64,000 bases of DNA from Rapana venosa. Lineage: Eukaryota > Mollusca > Gastropoda > Neogastropoda > Muricidae. A model generated the notes under the pieces. The model ran no database searches, was not told the DNA's origin, and saw only the letters and a program-made list of their open reading frames with translations. Where the stretch lies: positions 52,127,665 to 52,191,664 of the forward strand of contig CM054156.1 of NCBI GenBank assembly GCA_028751875.1, given 5' to 3'. Positions 23,148 through 36,261 of this stretch are shown one piece after another. A program made the translations under genes and the position numbers. Within the stretch, counting starts at the first letter, position 1. Each line of letters starts with the position of its first letter.

Positions 23148-23460
23148 AGGATAGCCTGGTTGTAAGAGTTATATACATTGCGTTCATGATCTGCTGATCC
23201 CGTCTGCAATCTCATTCAAGGGGATTTTTCCTCTGGAGTTAAAATCAGTGCCGACCCTACTCCTCCTAGGGTCATTTGAATGAGACTATAAACCCAGGTC
23301 CCGTGTGCGAACGCACGCAGAACATCCTGCGCACATGTTAAAACCCGTTCCGCTTTTCGGAAGAGTAGACCATTCTGTGCTGTACACACAGAGACTGGAT
23401 GTAAAATAGCGCATGATTTCTTAATTCCTTCTCCTAGAAATAAAAGAATTAAGTAAAAAA
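23148..23460 (+). mobile_element. SINE family 1, near full length
   Basis: Starts with GGATAGCCTGGTTGTAAGAG (box A-like, cf. TAGCCTGGTGG in the copy at 50640-51005), then CTCTGGAGTTAAAATCAGTG, ATGAGACTATAAACCCAGGT, CATCCTGCGCACATGTTAAA, TTTTCGGAAGAGTAGACCAT and an AATAAAAGAATTAAGT tail. The box B region is degraded. Confidence 0.75.
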
Positions 23461-23545
23461 CAAATGAACTATAGAACACACACACACACACACTGGATAT
23501 AAAAAGTACATAAGTGCTTATGTCATTATAATAATAACAACAACA

Positions 23546-23679
<134 letters not shown>

Positions 23680-23900
23680 ATATCGAATTTATATATCGCT
23701 GAATCTTGTAAATAAACAAACAAATCGAAGCGCTTGCACTCAATCATTTAAAGGCATGCAACTCTCCTTAAACATAATGAACAACAGATTCAAAACAATG
23801 CGCGCGCACGTATGTACGCATGCACGCACACACACGCACACACACACACGCACACACACACACACTCACACACACGCACACACACACACGCACACAAACA

Positions 23901-23962
<62 letters not shown>
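23680..23962 (-). mobile_element. L2-type 3' tail plus (CA)n
   Basis: The minus strand reads GCAAGCGCTTCGATTTGTTT, ACAAGATTCAGCGATATATA and a triplet tail, the 3' signature of the L2 family. The CA/CG repeat at 23817-23962 is the internal GT tract between the L2 ORF end and this tail, as in 27163-27217. Confidence 0.75.
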
Positions 23963-25010
<1,048 letters not shown>

Positions 25011-25059
25011 GGTTATTGTTGTCATTATCCTCGATGTAAAATAATAAAATAGAATAAAA

Positions 25060-25395
25060 TGTAAAAAAAATGTTTTAAATGTATACTCGTGTGGGTTTAA
25101 AGCACTGCACAATACAGTATCCTGTCCCAAGAAACACAACAAATGTTTCATCATGTGCAATTACTGTAAAGTTTTCGGAATCTCTCACCATCAACTGTGT
25201 ATCTGTTTATTTACCTAAAGGTCCTGATAATGAAAGTACTGACTGGCTGAGAACTATAAGTGACCAACACAAATGGATTATAGGCGGTGATTTTAACAGC
25301 CATTCTCCTTTTGGGGAACAAAATTGTACTCACAACTCACATTACTAATAACAGACTTGTCGAAAACATAATAGACTCCTCTGCCTAACACCCAC
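25060..25395 (+). mobile_element. LINE 'A' endonuclease, 5' half
   Basis: Encodes part of an APE-type endonuclease: YTRVGLKHCTIQYPVPRN, INCVSVYLPKGPDNES, then WIIGGDFNSHSPFGEQN with the catalytic GGDFN motif. Reading stops near 25348, where DSS-type codons lead to the L2 insertion at about 25385-25400. The domain resumes after the L2 at 27395. Likely I/Jockey-type; the clade is not certain. Confidence 0.75.
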
Positions 25396-25399
25396 AGCC

Positions 25400-27169
25400 T
25401 GTCTGAGCTTCCATCCATATTTTCTGCCTTCTTTTCAGACAAAGTTCGAAACATACGCTCCAGACTGGATCAGACTCAATTCCAGCCTGCGCCTCCTGAT
25501 CCCCAGTTCACTGGCACTCCTCTCTTTTCCTTCCATCCATCAAGTGAAAAAGAAATCATGACAATTCTGAAGGAAATGACTATAAAATCATGCGACCTTG
25601 ATCCCATACCTGCTCCTGTTTTCTCACAATGCCTTCCACAACGTGTACCTATTATCACTAAAATAGTAAACCCATCTCTTTTGTCAGGAAATGTTCCATC
25701 AGCTCGTAAAACAGCAATAGTCACACCTCTACTGAAAAAGCACGACCTCGATCCCAACATTCTGAAGAATTATAGGCCTGTCTCAAACTTACCCTATGTC
25801 TCTAAAGTACTAGAAAAAGTTGTTCTCAAACAGCTCAACAGTCACCTTCATTCCAATGATCTCCTTCCCACTTTTCAATCTGCCTATCGCCTTAACCACA
25901 GCACCGAAACCACCCTAGTCCACACTTTAGATACACTTCTACTTGCTTCTGATGCAGGAAAAATCTGCCTCCTCACTCTTCTTGACTTATCTGCAGCCTT
26001 TGATACCATAGATCACTCAATTCTTCTTTCTCGCCTCCAAAATACGTTTGGTATTAACAGCACAGCCCTCACCTGGTTTACTTCATACCTCACAGACAGG
26101 TTCCAGAAAGTTATTGTAAACAAAATTCAATCAAAACCTGTCAAAATGGAATGTGGAGTCCCGCAGGGATCAGTCCTGGGCCCTGTTCTCTTTACTCTCT
26201 ACACTGCTCCACTCTCACATATAATAAACAACCACCATATTGATCATCATTTCTATGCCGATGATACTCAGCTTCAGTGCAGTGATACTGTTGAAAACTT
26301 GCCTTCCCTCCTGACAAATATGTCCTACTGCCTTCAAGACATTCAAAACTGGATGACTCAGAACAAGTTACAACTTAATGCCGATAAAACGGAAGCCATG
26401 CTCATAGGGACCCAACATAAACTTTCCTCTATCGCAAAAACTTCCATAGAACTCGGCAATACGTCAGTTTCTTTGTCCAACTCTGTGAAGTATTTAGGAG
26501 TAGTTCTTGACAACACACTCTCTATGAAAAAATTCATCACCCAGACCTGCCAGTCTTGCTACTATCAATTACGGCGCATAAGCGCGATTCGCAAGTATCT
26601 GTCCACTGATGCAACTTCCAAGCTTGTCACATCTCTCATTCTTTTCACGTTTAGACTACTGTAATTCTCTTTTGGCTGGCCTACCAGCATCATCTATCCA
26701 CTCTCTTCAACGCATACAAAACTCTGCAGCTCGACTGGTCCTAAGAAAGAAAAAATCTGAACACATCATTCCGCTTCTGCGATCTCTTCACTGGCTGCCT
26801 GTCTCTAAAAGACTGGAGTATAAAATCAATACCCTCTGTTTCAAATGTCTCCACAAATCTGCACCCTCTTATCTCTGTAACTGTCTTCATCTGTACACTC
26901 CATCCCGTTCCCTTCGTTCAGCCGCAGGTACTTTGTGCTTCCGAACACCCAGATTCAAACAAACCACTGTTGGCCGTCGCTCCTTCCGTTTCTGGTCCAT
27001 CCACCTGGAATGACCTCCCTCTTTCACTTCGACAAAAGCCTTCACTTGATACCTTCAAATCCAGCCTCAAAACACACTTATTTCCTACCTGAGACTTTCC
27101 CCCCAAATATCTGTCCCTAATTTTCAACAGCATCTTTCACCTTCTAAGTGTTGTTCCGAGTGTGTGAGT

Positions 27170-27221
<52 letters not shown>

Positions 27222-27390
27222 CATGCGTGCACACGTGCGTGCGTATGATTTTTGAAATCTGTTGTTCATTATGTTTAAGGAGAGTTGCATGCCTGTAAAT
27301 GATTGAGTGCAAGCGCTTCGATTTGTTTGCTTTTTTACAAGATTCAGCGCTATATAAATTCCATATATTATTATTATTATTATTATTACT
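25400..27390 (+). mobile_element. L2/CR1-type LINE with nearly intact RT, nested in LINE 'A'
   Basis: 5'-truncated L2-type element. Codons from about 25415 (LSELPSIFSAFFSDKVRNIR) lead into the open frame 25558-26664: NYRPVSNLPYVSKVLEKVV, the motif A region LLDLSAAFDTIDHS, motif B GVPQGSVLGP, motif C YADDTQL and LNADKTEAM...KYLGVVLDN. A one-base insertion near 26645 shifts the frame to [14 protein letters not shown]...[15 protein letters not shown] 2-bp loss near 26985 breaks the last WNDLPLSLR segment. Then come a (GT)n tract at 27163-27217 and the 3' tail GCAAGCGCTTCGATTTG...(ATT)n ending at 27390. Not autonomous: no endonuclease and two frame breaks. Confidence 0.88.
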
Positions 27391-27394
27391 CGCC

Positions 27395-27667
27395 CTTTGT
27401 TTTGTTTAACAATGCGTTCTACACCTGAATCCCTGGTGTACCCACCCATCGACCAACTGCCATAAATCTTACATGAGTTTCTCCTAAATTAGCGTTGTCA
27501 CACTCATGGAAAATATACGATGAAACATTAGGTAGTGATCATGTTCCTATCTCTATTAAGAGTAATGAACAGTTCAACATAGAAAATACTGATCCTGACT
27601 TCATTCCAAAATACAATTATCAGAGAACAGGCTGGCTCACTTTCACAAGCATCTTACAGAATTTAGG
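27395..27667 (+). mobile_element. LINE 'A' endonuclease, 3' half (first unit)
   Basis: After the L2 tail, one frame reads NNAFYT-IPGVPTHRPTAI, then SHSWKIYDETLGSDHVPISI with the catalytic GSDH motif, then a WLTFTSILQNL-like stretch that is cut at 27667 by the duplication junction. Together with 25060-25395 it restores the order of one endonuclease domain, showing that L2 landed inside it. Confidence 0.8.
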
Positions 27668-27969
27668 AGTAATACTTCGTTTTTTTCTGAAAGAATTTAA
27701 GATTTGACTTTGTTTACTTGTTTTCGAAAGAGCTGCTTATTAATTTCCGTTTTTGATTTTCGCCACCGCCGCTCTAGTTGCCTGCGTTTGCGCTTTGCGA
27801 CCAGGATGTCATGGGTGTACCATGGTGCACATGGCCTATCAGGCAGGAGACAGTCAGTGGGAGGTGCACGCTCATCAAGCAGTTGGCTGAGAACATTATT
27901 GTAGTGTTTAGAGGGGTTATTGTTGTCATTATCCTCGATGTAAAATAATAAAATAGAATAAAATGTAAA

Positions 27970-28290
27970 ACAATGTTTTAAATGTATACTCGTGTGGGTT
28001 TACAGCACTGCACAATACAGTATCCTGTCCCAAGAAACATAACAAATGTTTCATCATGTGCAGTTACTATAAAGTTTTCGGAATCTCTCACCATCAACTG
28101 TGTATCTGTTTATTTACCTAAAGGTCCTGATAATGAAAGTACTGACTGGCTGAGAACTATAAGTGACCAACACAAATGGATTATAGGCGGTGATTTTAAC
28201 AGCCATTCACCTTTTGGGGAACAAGATTGTACTCACAACTCACATTACTAATAACATACTTTTCGAAAACATAATAGACTCCTCTGCCTA
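27970..28290 (+). mobile_element. LINE 'A' endonuclease, 5' half (second unit)
   Basis: Near-identical to 25060-25395, with GGDFNSHSPFGEQD at about 28190. Interrupted by L2 at the same base. Confidence 0.8.
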
Positions 28291-28299
28291 ACACCCACA

Positions 28300-30285
28300 G
28301 CCTGTCTGAGCTTCCATCCATATTTTCTGCCTTCTTTTCAGACAAAGTTCGAAACATATGCTCCAGACTGGATCAGACTCAATTCCAGCCTGCGCCTCCT
28401 GATCCCCAGTTCACTGGCACTCCTCTATTTTCCTTCCATCCCTCAAGTGAAAAAGAAATCATGACAATTCTGAAGGAAATGACTATAAAATCATGCGACC
28501 TTGATCCCATACCTGCTCCTGTTTTCTCACAATGCCTTCCACAACGTGTACCTATTATCACTAAAATAGTAAACCCATCTCTTTTGTCAGGAAATGTTCC
28601 ATCAGCTCGTAAAACAGCAATAGTCACACCTCTACTGAAAAAGCACGACCTCGATCCAACATTCTGAAGAATTATAGGCCTGTCTCAAACTTACCTATGT
28701 CTCTAAATTACTAGAAAAAGTTGTTCTCAAACAGCTTCAACAGTCACCTTCATTCCAATGATCTCCTTCCCACTTTTCAATCTGCCTATCGCCTTAACCA
28801 CATGCACCGAAACCAACCCTAGTCCACACTTTAGATACACTTCTACTTGCTTCTGATGCAGAAAAATCTGCCTCCTCACTCTTCTGACTTATCTGCAGCC
28901 TTTGTACCATAGATCACTCAATTCTTTCTTTCTCGCCTCCAAAATACGTTTGGTATTAACAGCACAGACCTCACCTGGTTTACTTCATACCATCACAGAC
29001 AGGTTCCAGAAAGTTATTGTAAACAAAATTCAATCAAAACCTGTCAAAATGGAATGGGAGTCCCGCAGGGATCAAGTCCTGTGGCCCTGTTTCTCTTTAC
29101 TCTCTACAACTGCTCCACTCTCACATATAATAAACAACCACCATATTGATCATCATTTCTATGCCGATGATACTCAGCTTCAGTGCAGTGATACTGTTGA
29201 AAACTTGCCTTCCCTCCTGACAATATGTCCTACTGCCTTCAAGACATTCAAAACTGGATGACTCAGAACAAGTTACAACTTAATGCCGATAAAACGGAAG
29301 CCATGCTCATAAGGACCCAACATAAACTTTCCTCTATCGCAAAAAACTTCCATAGAACTCGCAATACGTCAGTTTCTTTGTCCAACTCTGTGAAGTATTT
29401 AGGAGTAGTTTTGACAACACACTCTCTATGAAAAAATTCATCACCCAGCCTGCAGTCTTGCACTATCAATTACGGGCCATAAGCCGATTCGCAAGTATCT
29501 GTCCACTGATGCAACTTCCAAGCTTGTCACATCTCTCATTCTTTATCACGTTTAGACTACTGTAATTCTCTTTTGGCTGGCCTACCAGCAATCAATCTAT
29601 CCCACTCTCATTCAACGCATACAAAACTCTGCAGCTCGAACTGTCCTAAGAAAGAAAAAATTGAACACAATCATTCCGCTTCTGCGATCTCTTCACTGGC
29701 TGCCTGTCTCTAAAAGACATGAGTATAAAATCAATACCCTCTGTTTCAAATGTCTCCACAAATCTGCACCCCTTATCTCTGTAACTGTTTCATCGTACAA
29801 CTCCATCCGTTCCCTTCGTTCAGCCGCAGGTACTTTGTGCTTCCGAACACCCAGATTCAAACAAAACCACTGTTGGCCGTCGTCCTTCCGTTTCTGGTCC
29901 ATCCACTGGAATGACCTCCCCTTTCACTCGCCAAAAGCCTTCACTTGATACCTTCAAATCCAGCCTCAAAACACACTTATTTCCTACCTGAGACTTTCGC
30001 CCCCAAATATCTGTCCCTAATTTTCACAGCATCTTTCACCTTCTAAGTGTTGTTCCGAGTGTGTGAGTGTGTGTGTGTGTTGTGTGTGTGTTGTGTGTGT
30101 GTGTGTGGTTTGCGTGCTAGCGTGCACACGGCTGGCGTATGATTTGAAATCTGTATGTTCATTATGTTTTAAAGAGAGTTGCATGCCTGTAAATGATTGA
30201 TGCAAGCGCTTCGATTTTTTGCTTTTTTACAAGATTCAGCGTTCATATAATATTTCATTAATATTATTAAACTGTATTTTTATTT
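28300..30285 (+). mobile_element. Nested L2-type LINE, second unit, indel-dense
   Basis: Same element as 25400-27390. Clean until about 28640, then scattered gains and losses (for example in the NILKNYRP, LLDLSAAFD, GVPQGS and LHWLP segments) split the frame into many pieces. The YADDTQL codons near 29160 remain. The GT tract (30055-30108) and tail are present but degraded. Confidence 0.85.
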
Positions 30286-30289
30286 GTCA

Positions 30290-31025
30290 TACTGCCCTTT
30301 GTTTTGTTTAACAATGCTTCTACACCTGAATCCCTGGTACCCACCATCGACCAACTGCCATAAATCTTACATGAGTTTCTCCTAAATTAGCGTTGTCACA
30401 CTCATGGAAAATATACGATGAAACATTAGGTAGTGATCATGTTCCTATCTCTATTAAGAGTAATGAACAGTTCAACATAGAAAATACTGATCCTGACTTC
30501 ATTCCAAAATACAATTATCAGAGAACAGGCTGGCTCACTTTCACAAGCATCTTACAGAATTTAGTAGTAACTACATCTAGCGACGATGATATTGATATAC
30601 TGCACAATTATTTATGCATTTCCGTTTTAAACGTAGCCAATGAAACAAATCCAAAGCTAAACACAAGTGCTACCAAAACCTACAGTGATTTAGGTAATGC
30701 ATGGTGGAGTGCCGACTGTGAAAAAAGCAGTCAATGAGGAAAAAACCCACTAATGTTCAAATTATACAATAAAGATGAATCGACTGAAAATAACAAGGCC
30801 ATGACAAATGTTACTATCACATGCAACCGTGCAATAGAACAAGATAAGAAAACTTACTGAACAACATTCTGCAATTCTGAAATTCCAAATCACAAGGATA
30901 CCAAGAAGATGTAGGGACAACTCAACATAATGAAAAAATGGTATAAAATGGCAACTTATCCTATTCAGTAAAAACAACATGATACGAAATATAAACACGA
31001 CATTTAAATCTATAAGCAAAACAAT
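30290..31025 (+). mobile_element. LINE 'A' continuation past the endonuclease
   Basis: Repeats the SHSWKIYDETLGSDHVPI segment, then, beyond the duplicated unit, continues open as TSSDDDIDILHNYLCISVLN and NAWWSADC to a shift near 30732. Codons such as FKLYNKDESTENNKAMT and NRAIEQDKKTYW show that the pre-RT linker goes on to about 30960. It ends at a GA repeat near 31030 without an RT, so this is a 3'-truncated or interrupted copy. Confidence 0.75.
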
Positions 31026-31039
31026 AATAGGAGAGAGAG

Positions 31040-31290
31040 GGAGGGAGAGAGAGGGAGAAATTGAAATTGAATTGAAATTGAAAATTGAAATTGAAACCGA
31101 AGTTTATTCAGTACAGGCCATAGCCCCTTCTGAATGGAGGTATATATAAACATCACACAAGTAACACAAAAACGTAATCATCACAAAATATTACATAAAA
31201 GGAGTTTGCAAACATCGCTTCCTATTCACTATAAAGAAACTATAGATGGATCAAGTATTAGTCATTCCTAACACTCTCAGAACGTCTTCT
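31040..31290 (-). mobile_element. Retrotransposon 3' end with ATTTCA-type tandem tail
   Basis: On the minus strand the sequence ends GTACTGAATAAACTTCGGTT and then repeats TCAATT/TTTCAA several times (31060-31100), a typical short-tandem tail of a non-LTR element. The upstream part is too short to name the family. Confidence 0.5.
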
Positions 31291-31299
31291 GAAAACTTC

Positions 31300-31336
<37 letters not shown>

Positions 31337-31362
31337 TAACAATAATAATAACAATAATAATG

Positions 31363-31393
<31 letters not shown>

Positions 31394-31410
31394 CAACAAT
31401 AATAATAATG
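31300..31410. repeat. (AAT)n microsatellite
   Basis: AAT/AAC triplets; on the minus strand this is the tail of the next element. Confidence 0.95.
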
Positions 31411-31685
31411 TAAGGCATGTATATAGCGCTGAATCTTGTAAAGCAACAAATCAAAGCGCTTAAATGACTTTTTTATATCGAGGATAATGGAATAAGCACT
31501 CCTGTGCTTTTTTACATCCAGTCCCCGTGTGTATGCGGTTTTGTAAATTTTGTCATTTGTTCCCACCGGCACACAATGACCTACACTTTCGAAAATTAAC
31601 GTGTGCGCAAGATGTTCTGCATGTGTTCGCACACGGGGCCTCGGTTTATAGTCTCATCCGAAAGACTTTTACAGGAATGTGCACA
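31411..31685 (-). mobile_element. SINE family 1 with an L2-type 3' tail
   Basis: The minus strand reads CGGATGAGACTATAAACCGA, GGCCCCGTGTGCGAACAC, ACATCTTGCGCACACGTTAA, GGTCATTGTGTGCCGGTGGG, CACACGGGGACTGGATG and TTATCCTCGATATAAAAAAG. It then continues into TAAGCGCTTTGATTTGTTGC, TACAAGATTCAGCGCTATAT and (ATT)n, which is the L2 3' tail. Other copies stop at the GATATAAAAGAATAAA point. This may be the full-length 3' structure, or a chance junction. Confidence 0.75.
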
Positions 31686-31689
31686 CATT

Positions 31690-34640
31690 CTTGAGTAAAT
31701 GTTCCTTTTTACTTGACATAAGCAACACTGCTCGAAATAAATATGGATTCAAATAAAATGTAGACAGATTGTACCTTTGCCTGAGATCAAAAATAGCTGG
31801 ACAGCAGAGCAACATATGAACTTTGTTTTCGTTATCACTTTTACACAACGGACATATCAAATTGTTATATGTATTCTTTCTATCACGGTTACAATGTAAT
31901 GCCATATATTTAATGTCAAATCTAAACGTCGTTAAATGACGCTTTACATGTCTATCAATATCCAGTGACAAATAGAGTTCCCACTTTGTAGATGTTTTAA
32001 ATGTTCTATATAATGAAAATATTACACTTTGTTCGACGTGGCTATCCCAACTTTGCCATCTACAATCAATGTATTTGACGAAATTCACGTAAACAGTCCT
32101 TTACATCCTGTACACCTTGATCAACCATACAAGCCTAAACCCATTCAGACACATTACTTCACGAATATTAGCCACTCAAATGTGTTTTCCATTTTTATCA
32201 AAATTTAACATTTTATATGCTTGAAGTGGCAATCTTTGTGTATCCATTTATAGTATTTTAAGCCAATAACTAACACAACGTATTGAGCAGTAATCCAAAT
32301 AGGGTATCCACCAGTTTCACCATAAACAAGGTCATTTGGAGTTTTTCAAGTTACACCCAAAACCCTTTTAAGTGCTTGCAAATGAACACTCCCATTACAA
32401 AAAAGGCTGTATCTAGTCCCCATACTTCAGCACCATATAATCTAATAGTTACAACCTTTATGTCAAAAATCTTCAGAAGGACTTGCAAATAATTATTATT
32501 TATCGCATACATTTTCCTTAAAATAAATAATAAAGCATGTTTTGCTCTGCTGGCAAGATCTTCACAAGTTGCAGTAAAACTAAGCCTGTAGAAAAGTTTA
32601 TACTAAGATACTTGTAACAGATTACAATAGTCATTTCCTCCCCATTAATCACCCATCTTTCCCATGCTGCAAGATAACCACCCGTTCTAAAGACTGCAAC
32701 ATTGCTCTTATTCATATTTACCTTAGGCTGAAGCTTGGCTGCTGTTCTACTAAGATTGTTCAACGGAGTTTGAAGACCGGTTAGTGTTTCAAATACGAGA
32801 GCTATATCATCAGCTAGTAACAATATGCACAATTCTGTAATCATCAGGGGTGAGTGCTGCGCGATGTCTTCCACCATTTATTATATCTTTGGCTAGTCCA
32901 TTAATAAATAAGGAAAAAGAGGACAGGACTGCAAGCGTCAGCCTGTTTAACTCCTCTTGTACAAATGATATAAACAGAAAGTTAGCACCACATCTAACCT
33001 TTGCCTTTACATTACAATATATACTTTCCATACATCTAAACAGTTTACCCTTAATTCCAGAATGTTGCAAGACTGGCCATAGTAAATTTCTTGAAACAGA
33101 GTCGAATGCTTTTTCAAAGTCTATGAAAGCTACATATAATTTTCGATTTAATGTGAACTGTTTTTGTATTTCTGCCATAAGTGGAAACATGTGATCAACT
33201 GTAGAGTAATCTTTCTTAAAGCTTGCTTGATGCTCACCAGTAATTTTATTTTGTTCAACCCATTCTTGTATCCTACCATAAATTATCGAACTATATAACT
33301 TACTACTAACATCACACAATGCAATGCCTCTATAACTACCTGGATCATTTATCAAACCTTTCTTAAACAACGGCAATATATTTCAATCCGTCCATAACTG
33401 GGGAAATATTCCTTTATCAAAAAGTACATTAAAAAATTCAAGAAAAAAATCTACAACAGTGTCTCCTGAGTTCTTAAATAGTTCCCCTATTATCCCATCT
33501 GGTCCTGCAGACTTGTTATTCTTTAATTTTCTCATTCCTAACGATATTTCTTCTCTTGTGATAGGACGATCAAAGAGACACGTTTCATCAGAAATTTCAT
33601 CAACTTCACTTTCGTTAGCACAATCATCTACTTCTACAGTGTCTGTCTCAAGCAATTTTTTTAAAACGTTGAAACCATTCACTAACTGAAATACTATTAG
33701 CTGCAACTGAATTCTTCCCTGATATGTTGGCACAATCTACCAGAATTCACGCTGATTATTTACGAAACAAACAAAAGATTTAAAAGATTTTCATTATGTT
33801 TTCTTTTCAATTTTAATTATGCATTTATGCTCTATTCGTGCTTTGCAGTATTTACTGCAATCTTCTTCTGTTAAGGATTTTCGAGATTTTCATAATAATT
33901 TTCTAGCAGCTCTTTTAGAATTCGAACATTCTTGGTCATACCAATCATCATTTTGCATTTATCATTTATCCTAATCCTTTTCTTCAATGGTTCAGCTTGC
34001 TTTTTAATGCAATAGTTGAACATTTCTAAAGCAGCATCTATGTCTTCTTCGATGGGACTAATAGCACGATGCAGTGTCTGTAACACAACTTCACTGTTCA
34101 TCTGCTGAGAAAAAACCACTAGTGTACTCTTCATGCCACTGAAATTGTTCTATAGCTTCTATGTTCTTTTCTACATTGTTTCTGCTTCCCCCAACATCTT
34201 CATACTTCTTATTTTGTGTCAAATACATGCTGAATTCCAGCGGCAGATGATCTGACTCCACACGCTCATTTACATAAAGACTACATGACTTATGGATAGT
34301 GGCACAAACCCCATTTAGAATACACAAACTTAATGTAGTGCACATATTCAACAGCATTTCGCCATAACTATTCTAAAATGTATCTTCAGAGCACCTTCTG
34401 ATACTGTCTACATTATAATTTAAGTGAAACATATCATCTTGATCACACACATCTTGAGACACATCTGATATTCTACTGTTCAAATCCCCAGCTAAAAGCA
34501 CATGAACATCATCAAACTCCATCAGCACATCAATCAGACAGTTTTCAAGTTCCCAAATATCATTATCAGTGTCAAAAAGGCACAGTAAGGTGAATTCTCT
34601 GGGGGAACATAAGCACAAGCGTACAATATATCTTTACATA
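31690..34640 (-). mobile_element. LINE 'B' (endonuclease, RT, C-terminal Cys/His), degraded
   Basis: Non-LTR retrotransposon running leftward. Endonuclease codons: ILYACAYVPPENSPY (shift near 34590), HVLLAGDLNSRISD near 34490, and RVESDHLPLEFSM near 34260, with the stretch between them shorter than expected. The RT follows: LKNNKSAGPDGIIGELFKN near 33510, LINDPGSYRGIALCD near 33350, motif A AFIDFEKAFDSVSRN near 33120, motif B region broken by a shift near 32950, motif C LLADDIALVFET near 32815. The C-terminus (32088-31669) has ICPLCKSDNENKVHMLLCCP, a Cys/His cluster typical of such ORF2 ends. Several stops; not active. The clade is uncertain (I/RTE-like). Confidence 0.82.
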
Positions 34641-34647
34641 AACAAAA

Positions 34648-34830
34648 CAGAGAGAGAGAGACAGACAGACAGACAGAGACAGAACGACAGAGACAGACAG
34701 ATAGAGGGAGGGAGAGAGGAGGGGCACAGAGAGAGTATGCATGCAAATGGTAATTTAGACTTTCTCTTTCTCTTTTGTCTCTTTTTGTCTCTGTCTCTGT
34801 ATCTGTCTGTCTATTTCAACCAAAACCATT
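34648..34830. repeat. (GA)n/(CAGA)n and CTCTTTGT-rich tract
   Basis: GA and CAGA repeats at 34648-34730, then CT/TCTG repeats at 34760-34820 on the same strand, forming a loose inverted purine/pyrimidine pair. Confidence 0.85.
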
Positions 34831-34899
34831 TCAAACTAAAGACGAATTTAAGAGGCATGCACATGCATGAACCCAAACACACAAGCGCATGCATACATA

Positions 34900-35634
34900 A
34901 TCATTTATAATAATGTACAAAAATTATTTCATTTAGGAAAACATTTTTCTATTTTTACGTGTGAATTGTTTGCAATCCTTATGGCCTTGAATTTTTTGTC
35001 AAATACTGCACTTGAAAATCGCCACATTCTTTTTTGCGTTAACTCAAAAGCAGTATTGGTGGCACTAAAGCACTGGCATGGGAACATAAGGAAAGATATT
35101 GTATTTGAAATTAAATTATTGATACATTGTATTGCAAGCAGAGGCATACACATAACTTTTTGCTGGGTCCCTTCTCACTGTGGAATCTATTGGAATGAGT
35201 TGGTTGATTCCTTAGCAAAACAAGGTGCCTCCAATTGCAACATTGAAACATTTGGTTCCAATCTCGCATTGTCCTCGCATGAAATTAATGCTAAATTGAT
35301 GAATTGTATACATTCCAAAATGAAGAAAACACACTTTGAAAACATTTCTTGCTCACGGAAAGTAGAAATTTTAATATATAAAATGAGGCTAAATGCATGG
35401 AACACCAAATATTCCAAAAATATGACATGTTGTTCTCAATCTCTTTCAATGCACCATTTATTGATTGATTGCCCAGTCATAACTGACCTGTTTAAAAGGA
35501 GAGGAATAGATATTTATAAAACATATTCCACTGTTCAAGAAGTTTTATATGACTCTCAGCAGTTCATAACATCAGTTGCTGAGGTTATATATTCTTCCCC
35601 AGTAAGACCTCTACTGTAGATAGTTGTGAGAATA

Positions 35635-35635
<1 letters not shown>
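34900..35635 (+). mobile_element. LINE 3' end with RNase H domain
   Basis: Open frame ending at 35619. It encodes an RNase HI-like domain at the end of a LINE ORF2: FTCELFAILMALNFL (catalytic Glu motif), FCVNSKAVLVALK, where the usual Asp of 'DS' is Asn (AAC at 35041-35043), and TFCWVPSHCGIYWNELVDSL with the WVPSH and NE..D motifs, Tyr replacing the usual Gly before NE. A C-terminal CSQSLSMHHLLIDCP Cys/His segment follows. The first catalytic Asp is lost to 5' truncation near 34900. A (TA)n tract follows. Could be the missing 3' half of a LINE A-type element, but the copies do not overlap, so this is inference. Confidence 0.82.

Positions 35636-35636
<1 letters not shown>

Positions 35637-35683
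<47 letters not shown>
35637..35683. repeat. (TA)n microsatellite
   Basis: About 23 TA units directly after the LINE 3' end. Confidence 0.97.
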
Positions 35684-35686
<3 letters not shown>

Positions 35687-35689
35687 AGA

Positions 35690-35919
35690 GAGGGAGAGAG
35701 AGAGATGTTAGTATGAATGTGGGTGTGTCCTTATCACCAAGTAGTGAATGGACATTAAACAAAAACAAAACAAAACAAAGCATACATAATCAATTCTTCT
35801 CTCTCTCTCTTCTCTCTCTCTCTCTCTCTCTCTCTTCTCCCCCAAACACACACACACACACACACACATACACACTAACACTCACACACACTGTGAACAC
35901 AGTATTCTCTCTATAGACA
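35690..35919. repeat. GA, CT and CA short repeats
   Basis: GA near 35690, CT at 35799-35838 and CA at 35847-35890; nothing else. Confidence 0.8.
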
Positions 35920-36223
35920 CTACACTAGGAGGCAACTGCAAAGCTGTCCATATAAGTTGATTTGCCAAAGAAGTGAACTCTGCTCAACCAGCTTACTCGC
36001 CATTCATTTCTACTGTTAAAACAATCAAAAAGATCAGCATAATTATCTTCCTCAGTTTGTTTGGAGTGATTTTGAAGGAATAGCTGACGTTCTATTTGGG
36101 TATGTACTATAGGTTTCATTATTAATCATTTTTTAATGAAAAGCGCTACTTGGGTCAACATGTAAAAACACACAAAATAGAACATGCCATCTTTTCTTCC
36201 ATCAAATTATCAATACTCCGCTC

Positions 36224-36261
<38 letters not shown>

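Noticed and set aside
25385..27398. Clean target-site duplication around the nested L2
   Set aside because: Flanks (CTCTGCC and CTCGCC) are similar but too short and imperfect to claim.
27660..27672. Microhomology-mediated origin of the 2.9-kb tandem duplication
   Set aside because: AGTAA occurs at both parental ends, but the junction lies just before it and has an extra base, so microhomology cannot be shown.
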